NCBI GenBank assembly: GCA_038063175.1
Contig: JBBTVP010000001.1
Coordinates: 1 to 8,455, forward strand
Origin: JBBTVP01 sp038063175
GTDB lineage: Bacteria; Patescibacteriota; Minisyncoccia; UBA6257; 1-14-0-10-40-38
Direction of reading: 5' to 3'
Length of the DNA stretch: 8,455 bases
Made by a program: the position numbers and the translations under genes. Below are positions 5,356-8,455 of the stretch, in pieces; position 1 is the stretch's first letter; the number at the start of each line of letters is the position of its first letter. Below the pieces are notes generated by a model. It was not told where the DNA came from. It saw nothing but the letters and a program-made list of their open reading frames with translations, and searched no databases.

Positions 5356-6216
5356 TTATTGATGTTCCGACCTTATTTTTCTTCCGATCGTACGAAGCTC
5401 TATAAGTGCACGCGATGCTTCCTCTCGGTTCGGTGGTTTACCATGCCAGGTGTAGTCATTTTCCATGAAACTTACTCCTTTCCCGGGAATCGTGTGCGCA
5501 ATGATGCAGGTAGGTTTTTCGTAGATTGCCTGTGCCTCCCCTGCTGCCGAGATGATCTGGTGGAAATCGTGGCCATCCACATCAATCACGTGCCAGTTGA
5601 ATGCTTCGTATTTTTCACGGAATGGCTCAAGCGGCATGATGTCTTCGGTAACTCCGTCGATCTGGATATTGTTCCGATCGATGACGACCGTAAGGTTTGA
5701 GAGTTTGAGTTTTCCTGCAAGCATCACCGCCTCCCAGGTATTGCCGCAGTCGTGTTCCCCGTCCGAAGTGAGACAGTAGATGTGATGCCGTTTTTTGTCC
5801 ATGCGCGCGGCGAGCGCCATACCAATCGATTGCGATATCCCCGAACCTAAGGGTCCAGAGGTAGACTCAAGTCCTGGAAGCGTTCCCCGGTGGGGGTGGC
5901 CCTGGAGCCGGGTGTTTAGCTTTCGGAGGGTCTTCAGCTCTTCCTTTGGAAAATAGCCCGCGTGCGCCATAGTAACGTATTGGATGGGACAGATGTGACC
6001 GTTCGAGAGCACAAGCCGATCACGATCCGGCCAGTCAGGGCGCTTCGGATCATGCCGGAGGATATGAAAATAGAATGCGGTAAAAATGTCTGCCATCCCC
6101 AAGGGACCAGCAGAGTGGCCCGATCCAGCTTCGAGAAGCGTCTCAATTAAATCTTCTCGAATTTCGTTCGCCTTCTCTTCGAGAAATTTTATTTTATCTT
6201 CGTGGAGGTTTTCCAT
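5356..6216 (-). CDS. tkt: transketolase, N-terminal subunit (thiamine diphosphate-binding domain)
   Basis: A 286-residue protein equal to the pyrophosphate-binding half of transketolase. GSGHSAG (31-37) holds the substrate-binding His34; GHPHR (106-110) and STSGPLGSG (118-126) are the conserved loops; the thiamine diphosphate motif runs from SDGE (151-154, Asp152 as metal ligand) to DRNN (180-183). HTIPGKG (242-247) and WHGKPP (257-262) complete the active site. The motif begins SDG instead of the common GDG, and the Glu normally five residues after the Asp (as in GDGxxxEG) is Cys157; Glu162 of TWEA is kept. With the C-terminal subunit it transfers ketol units between xylulose-5-P and ribose-5-P or erythrose-4-P. 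The ATG at 6216 is 12 bases after the rpe stop, so the genes are probably one message. No Shine-Dalgarno site is seen. Confidence 0.94.
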   Translation of the reverse strand: MENLHEDKIKFLEEKANEIREDLIETLLEAGSGHSAGPLGMADIFTAFYFHILRHDPKRPDWPDRDRLVLSNGHICPIQYVTMAHAGYFPKEELKTLRKLNTRLQGHPHRGTLPGLESTSGPLGSGISQSIGMALAARMDKKRHHIYCLTSDGEHDCGNTWEAVMLAGKLKLSNLTVVIDRNNIQIDGVTEDIMPLEPFREKYEAFNWHVIDVDGHDFHQIISAAGEAQAIYEKPTCIIAHTIPGKGVSFMENDYTWHGKPPNREEASRALIELRTIGRKIRSEHQ

Positions 6217-6228
6217 CGCGGATAGTGA

Positions 6229-6879
6229 TTAGTGGCTCGTGGCTCGTAATAGTTCTTCGTACGCTTCCTTGGGATCATTACTCCCTAAAATATACGATGC
6301 TGCTACAAAAATGTGTGCGCCCGCGTCGCGACAGCTCACTGCGGTATGCGGATTTATCCCACCGTCGACTTCAATTATAGCATTCGGCGCGCGAGTCCTC
6401 AAAAATTTGATGCGCTCGACTGCGGCAGGATCAAATCTTTGCCCCGCTTTTCCCGGTGGCACCGCGAGTACCTGAAAAAATTTAAAGCTTGCAAGGTGCG
6501 GGGCGAGCCGTGCATTCGGCGTACCAGGCGCTACCGCGAGCATTGCTTCTGCGCCGTTATCTCTCGCGGACTTCAAAATCACGCGCCGGTCATGCATTGC
6601 CTCGACGTGCACAATGATCCGGTCAGAAATTTTCGCCCATGCCGCTGCAACCTCCTCTGGATTTTTCACCATTAAATGAACTTCGAAATGCGCTGTTTTA
6701 AGATTTGGGCTTTGATTTTTGAGATTTAAGATCTCATCAGGGCTTCCCCACGTCACGTTCGGTGCAAAACGACCATCAACCACATCGAGATGCACCCAGT
6801 GTGCGAATCCGGAAATCATGCGGAGCTGCCGTTCTGTTTCAATTCGATCTACCGCATTCACCGCAGGGATTACGTGCAT
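6229..6879 (-). CDS. rpe: ribulose-phosphate 3-epimerase
   Basis: A 216-residue TIM-barrel enzyme that interconverts ribulose-5-P and xylulose-5-P in the pentose phosphate pathway. Metal ligands and catalytic acids are in place: HLDVVDGRFAPN (30-41, His30 and Asp32), HLMV (68-71, His68) and VDGGI (171-175, Asp172). VLAVPPGKAGQRF (137-149) is the flexible phosphate loop, usually VxVNPGFGGQxF, and PPGKAG is a mild variant. I chose the ATG at 6879 (MHVIPAVNA) because the family begins just before its xIxPS-like first strand; an open upstream extension to 6981 has no family similarity and contains the promoter. The last five residues RATSH are encoded by a short GTGGCTC tandem repeat, so the extreme C-terminus may be recent. 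The gene leads directly into the N-terminal transketolase gene. Confidence 0.92.
   Translation of the reverse strand: MHVIPAVNAVDRIETERQLRMISGFAHWVHLDVVDGRFAPNVTWGSPDEILNLKNQSPNLKTAHFEVHLMVKNPEEVAAAWAKISDRIIVHVEAMHDRRVILKSARDNGAEAMLAVAPGTPNARLAPHLASFKFFQVLAVPPGKAGQRFDPAAVERIKFLRTRAPNAIIEVDGGINPHTAVSCRDAGAHIFVAASYILGSNDPKEAYEELLRATSH
6232..6245. repeat. GTGGCTC tandem repeat at the rpe C-terminus
   Basis: Two tandem copies of GTGGCTC, preceded by A and followed by GT, resemble the AGTGGCTA words at 3959-4052. They encode the end of Rpe just ahead of its stop codon (complement of 6229-6231). Confidence 0.45.
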
Positions 6880-6885
6880 AGAAAA

Positions 6886-6894
6886 AGTATAACA
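6886..6894 (-). promoter_or_regulatory. extended -10 promoter of rpe, probably leaderless
   Basis: The minus strand reads TGTTATACT, a TGn-extended -10 with five of six consensus bases. The six bases TTTTCT separate it from the rpe ATG, so transcription at the usual distance would start at the A of the ATG. No -35 match is visible (TCTTTA or TTCTTT at 17-18 bases). Confidence 0.55.
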
Positions 6895-6961
6895 CCGGTT
6901 TGTTTGGATAAAGAAAACGCCATAGGACTGTGAAATCCCACGGCGTGTGTTCGGGAGAGTT

Positions 6962-6979
6962 GCCGCGACGAATCGCGAC
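6962..6979 (-). other. UUCG-loop hairpin after lepB
   Basis: On the minus strand GTCGCGA and TCGCGGC pair over seven positions (one wobble) around a TTCG loop, starting two bases past the lepB stop. The RNA hairpin is compact and stable, but AACTCTCCC follows without a T-run, so intrinsic termination is doubtful; a 3'-end stabiliser is as likely. The remaining 70 bases up to the rpe promoter show nothing else. Confidence 0.4.
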
Positions 6980-6981
6980 AC

Positions 6982-7509
6982 TTAATCAATGGTTCCCATT
7001 CGCGCTGGCGGCCAGATTTGAAATCTAACCTTCCCCTCAATGTATCCCGAGGGCACGAATCCGAAGTCGCAGCTATCATCTGAACGCAGACGGTGATCGC
7101 CGAGTACAAAGAAGCGTCCGGGTGGCACTATGGTACTCATTCGCGCCGAGTAGTCAGGCGTGTCAACGTAGGGTTCTTTCAATTCTTCTCCATTCACCCA
7201 TACATGGCCATTCTCGAGAACAACTTCATCACCTGGCACGCCAATCACGCGTTTGATGCAGCTTAACCATGGGAAGAGTGGATGATCAAACACAATGACA
7301 TCGTCTCGTCCCACTTCGTGGAACCAGTAGTAGAAGTGATCGATGAAGATGCGATCCCCGTCGTGGATGCGCGGCGCCATTGAGCTGCCGCGCACAAACG
7401 GTATAGGGGAAGAGAAGATGTAAATGAGCCCGAGCAAACACGAAATCTGCACACCGATCCAAAACCAGTTCTTTGTTTTCGGTTGCTGGGTTTGAACATT
7501 GTCCCGCAC
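6982..7509 (-). CDS. lepB: signal peptidase I
   Basis: A 175-residue type I (leader) signal peptidase, which removes signal peptides from exported proteins at the outer face of the membrane. One N-terminal membrane helix lies at about 15-34. Catalytic Ser43 is in VRGSSMAP (39-46), and general base Lys86 is in CIKRVIGVPGD (84-94). Box E, GDHRLRSDDSCDFG (137-150), keeps Ser143 and Asp145 but has His for the usual Asn (GDN) and Cys147 where most family members have Arg. Size is typical of the single-helix Gram-positive-like form. The start is GTG at 7507-7509, not ATG; it is fixed by AAGGAG seven bases upstream and lies shortly before the first helix. It has its own promoter overlapping the end of rpiB. 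Confidence 0.95.
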   Translation of the reverse strand: MRDNVQTQQPKTKNWFWIGVQISCLLGLIYIFSSPIPFVRGSSMAPRIHDGDRIFIDHFYYWFHEVGRDDVIVFDHPLFPWLSCIKRVIGVPGDEVVLENGHVWVNGEELKEPYVDTPDYSARMSTIVPPGRFFVLGDHRLRSDDSCDFGFVPSGYIEGKVRFQIWPPARMGTID

Positions 7510-7516
7510 AGGAATT

Positions 7517-7522
7517 CTCCTT
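7517..7522 (-). promoter_or_regulatory. Shine-Dalgarno site deciding the lepB GTG start
   Basis: AAGGAG on the minus strand, seven bases before GTG at 7509. It is the best ribosome-binding site in the window and selects the GTG over any internal start. Confidence 0.75.
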
Positions 7523-7580
7523 CTTTATGAAGAGCAGTGAACTGATCTTGCAGCTTCACGCGAGCTGAAAGATTCAGAAT

Positions 7581-7609
7581 ACTATGCTCTTCAAATCAGA
7601 AACTGTCAA
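7581..7609 (-). promoter_or_regulatory. promoter of lepB inside the end of rpiB
   Basis: A perfect -35 TTGACA (7604-7609) lies 17 bases from CATAGT (7581-7586), a four-of-six -10. The -35 is formed by the last codons of rpiB. The predicted start near 7574 gives a leader of about 65 bases. The nine-base inverted repeat TGAAGAGCA/TGCTCTTCA (7528-7536 and 7585-7593) overlaps the -10, so a DNA-binding regulator is possible. Confidence 0.5.
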
Positions 7610-8033
7610 TCCTCCGTTGATGCCGCTTCTCTTTTGAAAACGGAGTTTTGAGCCAAAGTTCCACTACCTTCAATGCTTCGAATTCCGGCAAAAACCGCGC
7701 TCCTAGGGAGAGTACGTTCGCGTCGTTATGTTCGCGCGAGAGTTTAATAATGTCGATAGGTCCACCGTAGAACACCGCGGCGCGTACCCCGTGATAGCGA
7801 TTCGCGACCATTGCTTCTCCTTGTCCAGATCCTCCGATTATAATTGCCTTCCTTCGATCAGGGTCATCAGCAACTGCCTTTGCCGCGAGACGCACAAATG
7901 TGGGGTAGTCGTCTTCTGGGTCGAGCGAAAATGCACCGCAGTCCTCGATTTCGTACCCAGGACCTGTGAGAAATTTCTTCAGCGCTTCTTTGAGTTTGAA
8001 GCCGGCGTGGTCGGAAGCGAGGTAGATTTTCAT
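7596..8033 (-). CDS. rpiB: ribose-5-phosphate isomerase B
   Basis: A 145-residue protein of the RpiB/LacAB family, the usual size, which interconverts ribose-5-P and ribulose-5-P in the cytoplasm. SDHAGFKLK (7-15), EDDYPTFVRLAA (40-51), GGSGQGEAMVANR (67-79) and HNDANVLSLGAR (102-113) are the family signatures. The active-site Cys of the E. coli type is replaced by Ser69, while Glu73 in GQGE stands where the Mycobacterium-type enzymes carry their catalytic Glu, so this is a Glu-type isomerase. It supplies the substrate pair used by Rpe and transketolase encoded downstream. It starts six bases after the CapA-like gene, so the two are co-transcribed, and no good Shine-Dalgarno site is seen. Confidence 0.95.
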   Translation of the reverse strand: MKIYLASDHAGFKLKEALKKFLTGPGYEIEDCGAFSLDPEDDYPTFVRLAAKAVADDPDRRKAIIIGGSGQGEAMVANRYHGVRAAVFYGGPIDIIKLSREHNDANVLSLGARFLPEFEALKVVELWLKTPFSKEKRHQRRIDSF

Positions 8034-8039
8034 TATAGT

Positions 8040-8455
8040 TTATTCTACCACCTCTGGCTGGAAGGTTTCCGTGAACGCAATCTTCACTTTTTCAACTGAC
8101 GCAATCTTTCTGTCTTGAATTTTCACTCGGAGCATCAACCCCTGCTTCGTGTCTTCCGAGAACCGCTGATCGAACACGAAGTTTCCTAAACTGTATGCAA
8201 TCCAACCCTGTTTGTATGGCTCAACCTCCTGCACCACGTGCGGGTGATGACCGACGACAAGGTCAGCTCCGGCGTTCATGAGTTCCCGTGCAAATCGGCG
8301 CTGAAATTCGCTCGCACTCGTGTCGTATTCCTCGCCCCAGTGCGGAAGCACCACTACAATGTCTGCCTGATTTTGAATACCGAAGATGCGATCCTTTATC
8401 ATTTCCGGTTCGAATTGGGAAAGGCCTGGCCGAGTCTCGATTGCCTCAAGAGAAC
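8040..8455 (-). CDS. CapA-family metallophosphatase-like protein, C-terminal part (cut by window edge)
   Basis: The frame is open from base 8453 to the TAA at 8040, giving 137 visible residues; the N-terminus lies beyond the window. The ATG at 8402 is internal because the frame continues upstream (SLEAIETRPG...). ADIVVVLPHWGEEY, then NAGADLVVGHHPHVVQ and IAYSLGNFVFDQ are the signatures of the CapA/PgsA family (poly-gamma-glutamate capsule type, calcineurin-like fold with His-rich metal sites). Members of this family lie in the cell envelope, but whether this one makes polyglutamate is not known; the pgsB/pgsC partners are not visible. The short C-terminal tail after FVFDQ is normal for the family. 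Confidence 0.9.
   Translation of the reverse strand, partial: SLEAIETRPGLSQFEPEMIKDRIFGIQNQADIVVVLPHWGEEYDTSASEFQRRFARELMNAGADLVVGHHPHVVQEVEPYKQGWIAYSLGNFVFDQRFSEDTKQGLMLRVKIQDRKIASVEKVKIAFTETFQPEVVE

Noticed and set aside
6880..6981. N-terminal extension of ribulose-phosphate 3-epimerase (34 extra residues)
   Set aside because: The family starts at the first barrel strand, matched by the ATG at 6879. The extension contains the extended -10 promoter and the lepB hairpin.
7263..7559. 98-residue minus-strand ORF overlapping the lepB start
   Set aside because: It is a shifted frame over lepB; the AAGGAG site and catalytic Ser and Lys support the lepB frame with a GTG start.
8400..8402. ATG at 8402 as the start of the CapA-like gene
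   Set aside because: The frame continues open to the window edge and the remaining 120 residues lack the N-terminal half of the family.
1..8455. CRISPR array, tRNA, rRNA, insertion sequence or phage genes
   Set aside because: No regularly spaced repeats, cloverleaf, ribosomal RNA sequence, transposase or phage-like protein was found on either strand by reading.

Overview
The window is 8455 bases of dense bacterial DNA at roughly even base composition, and every supported gene lies on the minus strand. Three things suggest a member of the Candidate Phyla Radiation (Patescibacteria, Parcubacteria-like): transketolase is encoded as two separate half-genes, a DUF5671-type membrane protein is present, and genes are small with few Shine-Dalgarno sites. 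This placement is an inference from gene content; there is no rRNA or other marker gene in the window.

Layout in the direction of transcription (right to left): the C-terminal part of a CapA-family metallophosphatase (runs off the right edge); ribose-5-phosphate isomerase B (rpiB); signal peptidase I (lepB); ribulose-phosphate 3-epimerase (rpe); the N-terminal transketolase subunit; a five-helix DUF5671-type membrane protein with a pseudopilin-like tail; a 78-residue membrane protein ending in a Cys-x-Cys-x-x-Cys motif; the C-terminal transketolase subunit; a tiny stand-alone unit encoding a 36-residue hydrophobic peptide; an M16-family zinc peptidase; a PfkB-family sugar or nucleoside kinase; and the start of a small membrane protein that runs off the left edge.

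RpiB, Rpe and the two transketolase halves are enzymes of the non-oxidative pentose phosphate pathway, which interconverts ribulose-5-P, ribose-5-P, xylulose-5-P and the C3/C4/C6/C7 sugar phosphates. The PfkB kinase may feed or drain the same pool, but its substrate cannot be read from sequence. No transaldolase is present here. The peptidase, signal peptidase and membrane proteins are envelope functions interleaved with the metabolic genes.

Regulatory signals are visible. Three promoters share an extended -10 of the form TGnTATA(C/A)T, in front of rpe, the 36-residue ORF and the PfkB gene. Those of rpe and PfkB sit so close to the start codon that the mRNAs should be leaderless or nearly so. 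lepB and the M16 gene instead have clear Shine-Dalgarno sites and longer leaders. A strong hairpin terminator ends the small-ORF unit directly upstream of the M16 promoter. The junctions around the transketolase halves carry short GTGGCT-type and GCGACA-type repeats. No tRNA, rRNA, CRISPR array, insertion sequence or phage gene was seen.
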